Shown: positions 1 through 6,314, counted from the first letter of the stretch. The stretch: 6,589 nucleotides of DNA from CBDDRG01 sp051306415 (GCA_051306415.1 JBPPNE010000246.1:1-6589), one strand, 5' to 3'. A program made the numbers and translations. Notes: a model not told the origin generated them from the letters alone.

Positions 1-1569
1 GCGCCCGGGCGCAACCCACTCGCGCGCTACGAGGTCAACCTGCTCCTCGACCGCACCGGCAATGGCGGTGCGCCGATCATCTACGAAGAGCACCCGAGTT
101 ACGCCAATCTGCTCGGTCGCATCGAACACACGGCTTACATGGGTGCACTGAGCACGGATTTTACGCTGATCAAGCCGGGCGCATTGCACCGGGCCAATGG
201 CGGCTATCTGATCCTCGATGCGATCAAACTGCTGATGCAGCCCTACGCCTGGGAGGCGCTCAAGCAGGCGCTGTCGTCCCGCGAATTGCGTATTGAGTCG
301 CTCGAACAGGCGCTCAGCCTGGTCAGCACCGTGTCGCTGGAGCCGCAGCCCATCCCCCTCGATGTCAAGGTCATACTGCTCGGTGACCGGCGCCTCTATT
401 ACCTGCTCTACGCGCAGGATCCGGACTTTGCCGAGCTGTTCAAGGTGCCCGCCGACTTTGAATCCGCGATGCCGCGCAGTCCCGACAACGATTTGCTTTA
501 TGCCCGGATGATTGCCACCATCGTGCGCCAGAAAAACCTGCTGCCCTTCGATCGCGCCGCCGTCGCCGCGATCATCCAGCAGAGCATGCGTGTCGAAGCC
601 GACTCGACCAAACTGTCGACCCATATGCGCAGCATTGCCGATCTGATCACCGAGGCCGACTACTGGGCCCGCGAGGCCGGCCACCCGGTGGTCGGTGTCG
701 AGGATGTTCACCGAGTAGTGACGACCCAGATCAACCGGGTCGATCAGGTGCGGGATCATATCCACGAAAGTATCCAGCGCGAGATTATTTTGATCGACAC
801 CGAGGGCGCCAGCATCGGCCAGGTCAATGGGTTGTCGGTCTTGCAGCTTGGCAACTTCAGCTTTGGCCAGCCGTCGCGGATTACCTGTACGACTCGTCTT
901 GGCGACGGCCATGTCATCGACATCGAGCGCGAAACCGCGATGGGCGGACCCATTCACACCAAGGGGGTGTTCATTCTCAGCAGTTTCCTCGGCGCCCGTT
1001 ATGGCCAGAACGCCGTTCTCTCGCTGACCGCGAGCCTGACCTTCGAGCAATCCTATGGCGGTGTCGATGGCGACAGCGCGTCCCTCGCCGAACTCTGCGC
1101 GCTGCTGTCGTCTATCAGCCAGATTCCCATTCGCCAGTGCTTCGCGATGACCGGATCGATCAACCAGTTTGGTCAGGTGCAGGTCATCGGTGGCATCAAT
1201 GAGAAGGTCGAAGGCTTCTTCGATGTCTGCAAGGCGCGCGGGCTCCGGGGTAACCAGGGCGTGCTGTTGCCGCGCAGCAATATCCAGCATCTGTTGCCGC
1301 GCCCTGATGTGGTGGCTGCGATGACCGCAGGCGAATTTCATCTCTACCCGGTCGACTCGGTCGATGAGGCGATTGAAATTCTCACCGGTATTCCGGCCGG
1401 TACGGTTGACGGCCGTGGCGATTATCCTCCCGAGACCGTTAATGGCAGGGTGTTGGCACGCCTCAAACAATTTGCCGAACGGCGCGGCGCCTTTACCCGT
1501 GGGGCACTTCCTCGGGGGGAATTCCGGCGCCCGGGACGATCCCGGCACAAGACCAGCTGGGAGAAATAA
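1..1569 (+). CDS. Lon-like ATP-dependent protease (YcbZ/LonB-type AAA+ protease), 5'-truncated by window edge
   Basis: The C-terminal 522 residues of a fused AAA+ ATPase and Lon-type serine protease; the reading frame is open from base 1, so the true start lies upstream. Numbering codons from base 1, a Walker B-like strand YLILDA is at 69-74, after the family-typical stretch IKPGALHRANGG. A sensor-1-like strand VILLGDR is at about 124-130. The protease domain begins near residue 272 (GQVNGLSV). The catalytic Ser is 359 in GDSAS and the catalytic Lys is 402 in NEKVEG. Their 43-residue spacing equals that of the Ser/Lys dyad in E. coli Lon, so the protease looks intact. The family degrades unfolded or regulatory proteins in the cytoplasm; the substrates of YcbZ-type members are poorly known. 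The sequence ends in a basic, probably disordered tail (about 493-522). The stop is 2 bases before the next start, suggesting translational coupling to the SDR gene. An internal ATG at 139 is not the start, because the upstream codons (RYEVNLLLD, IYEEHPSYANL) match the family. Confidence 0.95.
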   Translation, partial: APGRNPLARYEVNLLLDRTGNGGAPIIYEEHPSYANLLGRIEHTAYMGALSTDFTLIKPGALHRANGGYLILDAIKLLMQPYAWEALKQALSSRELRIESLEQALSLVSTVSLEPQPIPLDVKVILLGDRRLYYLLYAQDPDFAELFKVPADFESAMPRSPDNDLLYARMIATIVRQKNLLPFDRAAVAAIIQQSMRVEADSTKLSTHMRSIADLITEADYWAREAGHPVVGVEDVHRVVTTQINRVDQVRDHIHESIQREIILIDTEGASIGQVNGLSVLQLGNFSFGQPSRITCTTRLGDGHVIDIERETAMGGPIHTKGVFILSSFLGARYGQNAVLSLTASLTFEQSYGGVDGDSASLAELCALLSSISQIPIRQCFAMTGSINQFGQVQVIGGINEKVEGFFDVCKARGLRGNQGVLLPRSNIQHLLPRPDVVAAMTAGEFHLYPVDSVDEAIEILTGIPAGTVDGRGDYPPETVNGRVLARLKQFAERRGAFTRGALPRGEFRRPGRSRHKTSWEK

Positions 1570-1571
1570 TC

Positions 1572-2357
1572 ATGGATATCGATTTGCGCGGCCGCACCGC
1601 CGTTATCACCGGCGCTTCCCGCGGCATTGGCCGCGCTGTCGCCGCCGGTTTGGCGGCCGAGGGTTGCCATCTGCACCTGGTCGCGCGGACGGCGGAAGAC
1701 CTCGAGCGCGCACGCACCGAGCTTGCCAGTGAGCATGGTGTCGATATTCATATCCATGCGCTCGACCTCGCCGTCAGCGCCAATGTCGATGCCCTTGTCG
1801 ATCGTTGCGGCGGTGTCGATATTCTGGTCAATAACGCCGGCGCGATTCCCGCCGGATCGCTGGCGGCGGTCGATGAGGCCACCTGGCGCGCCGCCTGGGA
1901 TTTGAAGGTGTTTGGCTTTATCAACTGTTGCCGTGCGATGTATCCGTTGATGAAGGCGCGCGGCAAGGGTGTCATCATCAATGTCGTGGGCATTGCCGGT
2001 GGCGAGGTCGAAGAGTTCAACTACATTGCCGGTACGGCGGGCAACGCCAGTCTGGCGGCGTTTACGCGGGCGCTGGGCAGCGGTAGCCCGGCGGATAACA
2101 TCCGCGTGCTCGGTGTCAACCCCGGCCTGACCGCGACGGATCGCCTGGTGACGCTGATGCAGCAAAATGCGGTTGCCAAGGGCTTGGCTGCGCAGCAATG
2201 GCGGCAGCTCACCGAGCATCTCCCCTTCGGCCGCCCGGCGGAACCGGAGGAAGTCGCCGATCTCATTGCCTTTCTGGCCTCGGATCGGGCGGCGTATATC
2301 AGCGGCACTCTGGTGACCATTGATGGCGGACTATCGGCGCAGGGTCGGTTGTTTTAG
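1572..2357 (+). CDS. SDR family NAD(P)-binding oxidoreductase with atypical active site
   Basis: A 261-residue classical-length short-chain dehydrogenase/reductase, predicted cytoplasmic. The Rossmann cofactor motif TGASRGIG is at 13-20, NNAG at 87-90, the NPG turn at 183-185, and the C-terminal SGTLVTIDGG strand at 244-253. The active site departs from the usual Asn-Ser-Tyr-Lys tetrad. Tyr151 is present, but the Lys four residues later is Thr155 (YIAGT). The strand that usually carries the catalytic Ser reads INVVGIAGG (136-144) with no Ser. The usual Asn position on helix 4 is Lys112 (WDLKVFG). From memory, a proteobacterial SDR subgroup shares YIAGxAGNA and WxLKVFG, so this may be a subfamily trait rather than decay. 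Substrate and direction of reaction are unknown, and FabG-like activity should not be assumed. The ATG lies 2 bases past the protease stop, with a ribosome-binding site (gggaga, about 1559-1564) inside the protease 3' end, so the two are probably co-transcribed. Confidence 0.9.
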   Translation: MDIDLRGRTAVITGASRGIGRAVAAGLAAEGCHLHLVARTAEDLERARTELASEHGVDIHIHALDLAVSANVDALVDRCGGVDILVNNAGAIPAGSLAAVDEATWRAAWDLKVFGFINCCRAMYPLMKARGKGVIINVVGIAGGEVEEFNYIAGTAGNASLAAFTRALGSGSPADNIRVLGVNPGLTATDRLVTLMQQNAVAKGLAAQQWRQLTEHLPFGRPAEPEEVADLIAFLASDRAAYISGTLVTIDGGLSAQGRLF

Positions 2358-2497
2358 ACACAGGCTGTTTAACGAGCGCGCTATCGAGAAGAAAGAGGCA
2401 TCGCCGGCAACGCGTGTGACGACCGTCGTTAGCGTCCGGATTTCCGCCATGGCCGGCTTGGGACGGCCCATACTTTAGGTTACCGAGGGAGCACACA

Positions 2498-3094
2498 GTG
2501 ACCGAGACCGCTATCAGCCGTTTTCCGGTGCCAACGCTCGCTGAGTTACCCGAAGATTTGCGACAGCAGATCCTTGCGGTGCAGGAGAAAACCGGCTTTA
2601 TCCCCAACGTTTTTCTTGCCCTGGCCCACCGGCCGGATGAGTGCCGCGCTTTTTTTTCGATGCACGATGCGTTGATGTTGCGCAAGGGCAACCTGTCGAA
2701 GGCGGATAAGGAGATGATTGTGGTCGCCGTCAGCGGTGGTAACGCCTGTCTCTACTGCGTGGTGGCGCACGGAGCAATCCTGCGCATCGTCGCCAAAAAC
2801 CCGCTGATTGCCGATCAGGTCGCGGTCAACTATCGCAAGGCCGATATCAGCCAGCGCCAGCGCGTGATGCTGGACTTCGCGGTAAAAGTCAGTCAACAGT
2901 CGTCCCACGTCGGCGATGCCGATTTTGAACTTTTGCGCGAGCACGGCTTCGAAGCCGAGGACATCTGGGATATTGGTGCGATCAGCGCGTTTTTCTGTCT
3001 GTCCAACCGCATGGCCAATTTGCTCAGCATGCGTCCCAATGACGAATTCTATAAACTGGGCCGGCAATTCGAGATCACAGCGCCCTCCACCTGA
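2498..3094 (+). CDS. Peroxidase-related enzyme, AhpD-like / carboxymuconolactone decarboxylase family
   Basis: A 198-residue all-helical AhpD-fold protein. The AhpD-type redox centre is visible: Glu72, Cys84 and Cys87 in CLYC, and His91. The 12-residue Glu-to-Cys spacing and the CxxCxxxH arrangement match those of mycobacterial AhpD (Glu118, Cys130, Cys133, His137). AhpD uses the Cys pair for peroxidase or disulfide-reductase chemistry. For this uncharacterised branch, often annotated 'peroxidase-related enzyme', activity and reductant are inferred. The N-terminal segment (FPVPTLAELPED, GFIPNVF) is typical of the branch. The start is GTG at 2498, supported by gaggga at 2485-2490 seven bases upstream; translation continues the family N-terminus from there. 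The 140-base gap after the SDR gene shows no convincing promoter or terminator, so read-through from upstream is possible. No signal peptide is visible. Function as a peroxide or thiol-stress enzyme is likely but unproven. Confidence 0.9.
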   Translation: MTETAISRFPVPTLAELPEDLRQQILAVQEKTGFIPNVFLALAHRPDECRAFFSMHDALMLRKGNLSKADKEMIVVAVSGGNACLYCVVAHGAILRIVAKNPLIADQVAVNYRKADISQRQRVMLDFAVKVSQQSSHVGDADFELLREHGFEAEDIWDIGAISAFFCLSNRMANLLSMRPNDEFYKLGRQFEITAPST

Positions 3095-3176
3095 AGCCGA
3101 CCGATAGCCGGGTGAGCGCAGGTAAATCATTTCGCGGGAACACGCCACCGGTTGGCGGCGTAACAAGGGAGCAGTC

Positions 3177-3467
3177 ATGAGTGATTTCCAGGCATCCACC
3201 GGGTCGTTCGGGCGTCGTGGTCAAACGGTCACTCATTACCCCGAACGCCATTGTTTTCTGTCTCGCCTCGGTGATAGCGAGGCCGTGCTCGACTACGAGT
3301 TGACGGCCAACAGCGGGATCAATTTCCATCACACCTATGTGCCCGAGGCGTTGCGCGGCCAGGGCATTGCCGAAACATTGGTGCGCACCGGACTCGCCTG
3401 GGCGCGTCAGGAGGGCATGCGGATCGAGGCGAGTTGCTGGTACGTCCAGCGGTTTCTGCGCGCTTGA
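3177..3467 (+). CDS. Small GNAT-family N-acetyltransferase (YjdJ/NATD1-like)
   Basis: A 96-residue single-domain GNAT protein. The acetyl-CoA pyrophosphate-binding signature R-x-x-G-x-A is RGQGIA at residues 60-65, in the context VPEALRGQGIAETLV. It is followed by a helix and the family-typical SCWYVQRFL (86-94), whose Cys87 is a conserved position in this small-GNAT group. The strand FHHTYV (50-55) precedes the signature as usual. The acceptor substrate is unknown for YjdJ/NATD1-type proteins. Homologues I remember usually run several residues past the YVxRFL segment, whereas this one stops at FLRA, so the C-terminus may be slightly shortened. No continuation is evident in the other two frames. 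The ATG is preceded by aagggag (3165-3171) at 5 bases. It lies 82 bases after the AhpD-like gene, same strand. A small inverted repeat (CGCCA/TGGCG, 3143-3157) sits just before the ribosome-binding site. Confidence 0.87.
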   Translation: MSDFQASTGSFGRRGQTVTHYPERHCFLSRLGDSEAVLDYELTANSGINFHHTYVPEALRGQGIAETLVRTGLAWARQEGMRIEASCWYVQRFLRA

Positions 3468-3497
3468 GTTAGCCGCTTGCTCGGGCCTGGGTGTATC

Positions 3498-3534
3498 GGC
3501 CTGTTTTTGCGCACGGGCAAAAGCCGCTCAGGCT
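3498..3534 (+). promoter_or_regulatory. Possible RNA hairpin in the leader of the pseudouridine synthase gene
   Basis: Seen in sequence: GTTTTTGC (3503-3510) and GCAAAAGC (3517-3524) can pair over 8 positions with one G-U wobble and a 6-base loop. An outer arm GCCTG (3499-3503) can instead pair with CAGGC (3529-3533). The structure ends 18 bases before the ATG at 3553. It has no T-run after the stem, so it is not a standard terminator. A regulatory role is only inference. Chance pairing in GC-rich DNA is possible, although the T/A-rich inner stem stands out locally. Confidence 0.35.
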
Positions 3535-3552
3535 CGGCCATCACGGACTCAC

Positions 3553-4308
3553 ATGTCGAAATTCGCTGCTTCCCTGCGGCTTGACCGCCTGCTTTCGAAT
3601 CTGGGTTACGCCAGCCGCAAGGAGGTGGCGGCGGCCTGTCGATCTGGCGCGATCACGCTGAATGGCGCAGCGATCGCCAGGGCTGACCAGGCCATTTCCC
3701 TCGATCTCGTGCGGGCCGGTGCGCTGGCGCTGAACGGCGAGGCTGTCGATCCGCCTGCGCCGCTGACCATCATGCTCAACAAACCGGCCGGCTTTACCTG
3801 TTCCCACAAAGAGGCCGGTCGCCTGGTTTACGATCTGCTGCCGTTGCGCTGGCGCAGCCGCAAACCGACGTTTTCGACGGTCGGGCGTCTCGACAAAGAC
3901 AGCACCGGCCAGCTCCTGCTGACCGATGATGGCGATCTGCTGCACCGTATCATCCATCCGCGCACCCATTCTCCCAAGCATTATCGCGTCAGCACGCGCG
4001 ATCCGTTGCGCGGCGACGAGACCGCGCTGTTTGCCACCGGTGAATTTCTGCTCGATGGCGATGAAAAGCCTTTGCGATCCGCGAGCTGGCGCGTCGAGAG
4101 CGATCACAGCGGCGTGATGATCCTCACCGAGGGGCGCTACCATCAGATCCGGCGCATGTTCGAGGCCTTGGGCAACCGGGTCACGGCGCTGCACCGCTTT
4201 CAGACTGGCGGCCTGGCATTGGGTGATCTCGACGAGGGCCAGTACAGAATCCTTGATCCCGAAGAGCTAGCCTCGATTACGGCAAATAACGGGGCGAATT
4301 GCGAATAA
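3553..4308 (+). CDS. rsuA: RsuA-family 16S rRNA pseudouridine(516) synthase
   Basis: A 251-residue pseudouridine synthase of the RsuA/RluB/E/F family, which isomerises a uridine in rRNA during ribosome maturation. An N-terminal S4 RNA-binding domain spans about residues 8-65 (LRLDRLLSNLGYASRKEV, then SGAITLNG). The catalytic domain begins near 72 with MLNKPAGFTCS. The catalytic Asp is Asp114 in GRLDKDSTGQLLLTDDG. The Tyr-containing KHYRV motif is at 142-146 and EGRYHQIRRMF at 194-204, all intact. E. coli RsuA is of similar length and has its Asp at 102. Specificity for U516 of 16S rRNA is the likeliest assignment by resemblance, but another RsuA-family target (23S sites, as in RluB/E/F) cannot be excluded. 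The frame is open back to 3337, but those 72 codons only shadow the GNAT gene; ATG 3553 directly precedes the S4 domain and is the only common start codon near it. No clear Shine-Dalgarno sequence is present. The 3' end overlaps the convergent amidotransferase gene. Confidence 0.9.
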   Translation: MSKFAASLRLDRLLSNLGYASRKEVAAACRSGAITLNGAAIARADQAISLDLVRAGALALNGEAVDPPAPLTIMLNKPAGFTCSHKEAGRLVYDLLPLRWRSRKPTFSTVGRLDKDSTGQLLLTDDGDLLHRIIHPRTHSPKHYRVSTRDPLRGDETALFATGEFLLDGDEKPLRSASWRVESDHSGVMILTEGRYHQIRRMFEALGNRVTALHRFQTGGLALGDLDEGQYRILDPEELASITANNGANCE

Positions 4309-5053
4309 AATCGAGCAGCCAGCGGCCGACCCGCTCGTGATCGGTCGGCTCGTTCAGCGTTGCCTGTGCTAGCGCCAGCGCGCGATCGGTCAAGTCGTCG
4401 GTGCGGCCGGCGAACAGACGGCGAAAGAACCCGGGGGTGAACTCCGGGTGACCCTGGAAGCAGAGCACGCGATTGTCGATGGCGTAGGCGGCATGGGGGC
4501 AAAAGTCACTGCTCGCGAGCACCCGCGCCCCCGCTGGCAGTTGTTCCACCTGATCCTGATGGCTGTGGATCAGGCGCAGTTGATCTCCGCGGGCATTACT
4601 GCTGGCATTGTCACTGGCATTGTCACTGGCATTGTCGCCATTGAACTCGCCCAGGTGCAGTTTCGTGCTGTGCACACCCAAGCCCCAACCGCGCGCGCTT
4701 TTTGCGGCGTGTCCGCCGAGACTGTGGGCGATCATCTGATGGCCGAAACAGACGCCGATCATTTTCGCGCCGCGGGCGTGGAAATCGACGATCCAGTCCG
4801 CTAATAGTGGCAGCCAGGGCAAGCGGTCGTAGACGCCGGCCTTGGAGCCGGTGACCAGGTAGGCGCTGCATTCATCGGGATGTTGCGGTAGTTCGCCAGC
4901 CTGGACCTGGTAGTAGCGATAGCTGAGTTGGCCGTCGAGGGCGTCGAAATAGCGCGCGAACATCTGCCCGTAGGAGCCGTATTCCCCGATCACGTCGGGG
5001 TAGAGGGTGTCGGTTTCAAGCAGGCCCAGGGTGACTGCGGAAGAGCGGGTCAT
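4277..5053 (-). CDS. Class I glutamine amidotransferase-like protein (GMP synthase glutaminase-like, YfeJ-type)
   Basis: A 258-residue stand-alone class I glutaminase-fold protein. The nucleophile elbow is GVCFGHQ at 100-106 with Cys102. The other triad residues are His202 and Glu204 in GHPEF. So the Cys-His-Glu triad is complete and glutamine hydrolysis is plausible. The N-terminus (LGLLETDTL, EYGSYGQMF) and SHQDQVEQLP (164-173) are typical of free-standing GMP-synthase-like amidotransferases. No synthetase domain is attached, and the ammonia acceptor is unknown; some relatives act on gamma-glutamyl compounds. Residues 140-155 form an unusual low-complexity insertion of DNAS repeats, between the nucleophile region and the SHQDQ segment, probably a surface loop. 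The start at 5053 is chosen because ctggag lies upstream (GGAG 9 bases away), the family N-terminus follows at once, and a candidate promoter sits at 5092-5119. An upstream in-frame ATG at 5182 would lie before that promoter and run into the PHP gene. The 3' end overlaps the convergent pseudouridine synthase gene by 32 bases. Confidence 0.9.
   Translation of the reverse strand: MTRSSAVTLGLLETDTLYPDVIGEYGSYGQMFARYFDALDGQLSYRYYQVQAGELPQHPDECSAYLVTGSKAGVYDRLPWLPLLADWIVDFHARGAKMIGVCFGHQMIAHSLGGHAAKSARGWGLGVHSTKLHLGEFNGDNASDNASDNASSNARGDQLRLIHSHQDQVEQLPAGARVLASSDFCPHAAYAIDNRVLCFQGHPEFTPGFFRRLFAGRTDDLTDRALALAQATLNEPTDHERVGRWLLDFIRNSPRYLP
4602..4637. repeat. 12-base tandem repeat, three copies, inside the amidotransferase gene
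   Basis: Three contiguous copies of ctggcattgtca (plus strand): 4602-4613, 4614-4625 and 4626-4637. The first two are identical and the third differs only at its last base (g for a). A degenerate fourth copy (7 of 12 matching) may precede them at 4590-4601. The unit is a multiple of three, so copy-number change keeps the frame. On the minus strand it encodes Asp-Asn-Ala-Ser three times (residues 140-151), and the degenerate copy encodes Ser-Asn-Ala-Arg. Confidence 0.93.
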
Positions 5054-5091
5054 GTGGTGGTACTCCAGCGGGAATGCTGCTGACCGCTGAG

Positions 5092-5119
5092 ATTGTACGG
5101 GATAACGCAGGTGCGGCAA
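5092..5119 (-). promoter_or_regulatory. Candidate sigma70 promoter for the amidotransferase gene
   Basis: Read on the minus strand: -35 TTGCCG (4 of 6 to consensus, plus-strand 5114-5119), a 16-base spacer, and -10 TACAAT (5 of 6, plus-strand 5092-5097). Transcription would begin near 5085, giving a leader of about 31 bases before the ATG at 5053. A near-palindrome GCGGCAATTGTCGC (5113-5126, 6 of 7 pairs) covers the -35 and could be an operator, but this is inference. Confidence 0.55.
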
Positions 5120-5166
5120 TTGTCGCCCTGCTGTGAACAGAAAATTCGTTCGTGAAAGAGAGTGGG

Positions 5167-5988
5167 CTACCATCGATCCCAAACTGGCGTGCAGTTGTCC
5201 GGCAGCCCGGAATGAGCGCCAAGTTCGGCCCAGCTTTGGCCCGGCTGATGGAAATCGGATCCGCAGGAGGCGAGCAATTGCTTGCTGTTGCAGAGCGTGG
5301 CCAGATCCCGCGATTTATGGGCATCCTGACGTCCCGAGACCACCTCCATCGCCTGCCCGCCAGCGGCGCGGAAGTCGTCGAGCAGTTCGCCCAGTCGCGA
5401 GCGGGTCAGCGAATACTTGTCCGGATGGGCGAGCACGGCGGTGCCCCCGGCGTTGCGAATCCATTCTACAGTCTGGCCGAGCGGTGCCCAGAATTGCCGG
5501 ATATCGCCCAACTTGCTGGCGGAGAGATATTTGCTGAAGGCGTCATCCGTGTTTCTGGCCGCGCCGATCGCCACCAGTTGATCGGCGAAATGCGGTCGCC
5601 CGATGCTGTCGTTGCCAGCGAGCGTCTGGATGCGGGTCAGCAGATCGGGAAAACCCTTCTTGGCCAACTTGTCGGCGATGATCTCCGCTCGCTCCAGCCG
5701 CGCCTGGTGCTGACTGCCCAGGGCTTCGCCGATGCCGGCGCTGTCGATTTGCAGATTGAGGCCGACGATATGGACGGTGGTAGTGCGCCACTGCGCGGAA
5801 AATTCGACGCCGGGCAGCAAGCGCAAGATGCCCAGATTAATGCCATCGAGCTCGCTGTAAGCGGCGACGCTGTCGTGGTCGGTGATCGCCAGTACATCCA
5901 CGCCGGCGGCGATGGCGCGGGCAACCAGCTCGTGGGCCGGGAGTTTGCCGTCGGAAGCGGTGGAGTGGCAGTGCAGGTCAAACAGCAT
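5167..5988 (-). CDS. rnm: PHP-domain nuclease/phosphatase, RNase AM (Rnm/YciV) family
   Basis: A 273-residue metal-dependent PHP-fold protein. E. coli YciV (RNase AM) is a 5'-3' exoribonuclease that trims rRNA 5' ends, and family members also dephosphorylate 3',5'-nucleotide bisphosphates. All expected metal-binding motifs are visible: DLHCHS with His6 and His8, SDG with Asp13, TDHD with Asp37 and His38, GVEFS with Glu62, His73 in VHIVG, GRPHFA with His133, AHP with His188, and GSDFH with Asp245 and His247. The protein therefore looks active. The start at 5988 puts DLHCHS four residues in, as in homologues. An in-frame ATG at 6015 would add nine residues (MPPPIIPPP). Neither start has a recognisable Shine-Dalgarno sequence. 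The amidotransferase gene follows on the same strand after 113 bases with its own candidate promoter, so they need not share a transcript. Assignment to the family is firm; the exact physiological substrate here is inferred. Confidence 0.92.
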   Translation of the reverse strand: MLFDLHCHSTASDGKLPAHELVARAIAAGVDVLAITDHDSVAAYSELDGINLGILRLLPGVEFSAQWRTTTVHIVGLNLQIDSAGIGEALGSQHQARLERAEIIADKLAKKGFPDLLTRIQTLAGNDSIGRPHFADQLVAIGAARNTDDAFSKYLSASKLGDIRQFWAPLGQTVEWIRNAGGTAVLAHPDKYSLTRSRLGELLDDFRAAGGQAMEVVSGRQDAHKSRDLATLCNSKQLLASCGSDFHQPGQSWAELGAHSGLPDNCTPVWDRW

Positions 5989-6314
5989 GGGCGGCGGGAT
6001 AATTGGCGGGGGCATGGCGCGGCAGTATAGCGCGTATTGGCTTGGCCTCAGTGGCGGTCGCGGAGAAGACGCCTTTTCAATCATGCCGGTGGACAGTCAT
6101 GCCCGTGTAGACTGGCGTAAACCATCAAGGTTCGCTTGCGCCACCGCTACAATTGTCATCGGCTGCTACGGCAATCAGCTCGAACCCGATACACTCGCCA
6201 GCACATACCAAAAAGATAGCCGTGGACAACATGCTCAGCCAGGAGATCCCTCGCGCGGGCAATTTGTGCATGCCGGTGAAAACCAACGCCGCCGCGATTC
6301 AGAGTCGTCTTGCA
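5989..6314. other. Intergenic region between the divergent PHP and SprT-like genes
   Basis: About 326 bases lie between the two chosen starts. The left end holds the PHP promoter candidate. The right part is open in the SprT frame from 6111 onward, so up to part of it could be coding if SprT starts earlier. I see no tRNA, terminator or clear riboswitch. Isolated promoter-like hexamers occur (TACAAT 6148-6153, TTGTCA 6153-6158) without correctly spaced partners. An AGGAG at 6241-6245 has no start codon at a usable distance downstream. Confidence 0.6.
6024..6051 (-). promoter_or_regulatory. Candidate promoter for the PHP-domain gene
   Basis: On the minus strand the -10 is TATACT (5 of 6, plus-strand 6024-6029). 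The best -35 is CTGAGG (only 3 of 6, plus-strand 6046-6051) with a 16-base spacer. Transcription would start near 6017. That gives a leader of about 29 bases to ATG 5988, or an almost leaderless message if ATG 6015 is used. The weak -35 keeps confidence low. Confidence 0.4.

Noticed and set aside
1422..2219. A 265-codon open frame on the minus strand opposite the SDR gene
   Set aside because: It lies antisense to a clearly conserved SDR, and its translation has no recognisable domain. Long antisense frames are common in GC-rich genes.
2451..2468. Inverted repeat GGCCG/CGGCC after the SDR gene, considered as a terminator
   Set aside because: Only five pairs with an eight-base loop and no following T-run; easily expected by chance in GC-rich sequence.
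2546..3199. A 217-codon minus-strand open frame opposite the AhpD-like gene
   Set aside because: Shadow of the CxxC protein gene; no motif and no sensible ribosome-binding site.
3337..3552. A 72-codon upstream extension of the pseudouridine synthase frame
   Set aside because: It overlaps the GNAT gene out of frame, is rich in Arg, Cys and Ala, and has no family similarity. The S4 domain begins right after ATG 3553.
3541..4194. A 217-codon minus-strand open frame opposite the pseudouridine synthase gene
   Set aside because: Shadow frame; the plus strand has all the catalytic motifs of the RsuA family.
4602..4637. The tandem repeat as a CRISPR-like array or as glycosylation sequons (Asn-Ala-Ser)
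   Set aside because: Units are contiguous with no spacers and lie in frame in an enzyme. The protein has no export signal, so the Asn-x-Ser pattern is most likely coincidental.
5152..6030. A 292-codon plus-strand open frame
   Set aside because: It is longer than the real PHP gene, but the minus strand carries every PHP metal-binding motif, so this is the antisense shadow.
6148..6158. TACAAT and TTGTCA as promoter elements for the SprT-like gene
   Set aside because: Neither has a partner hexamer at 15-19 bases, so no promoter can be supported.
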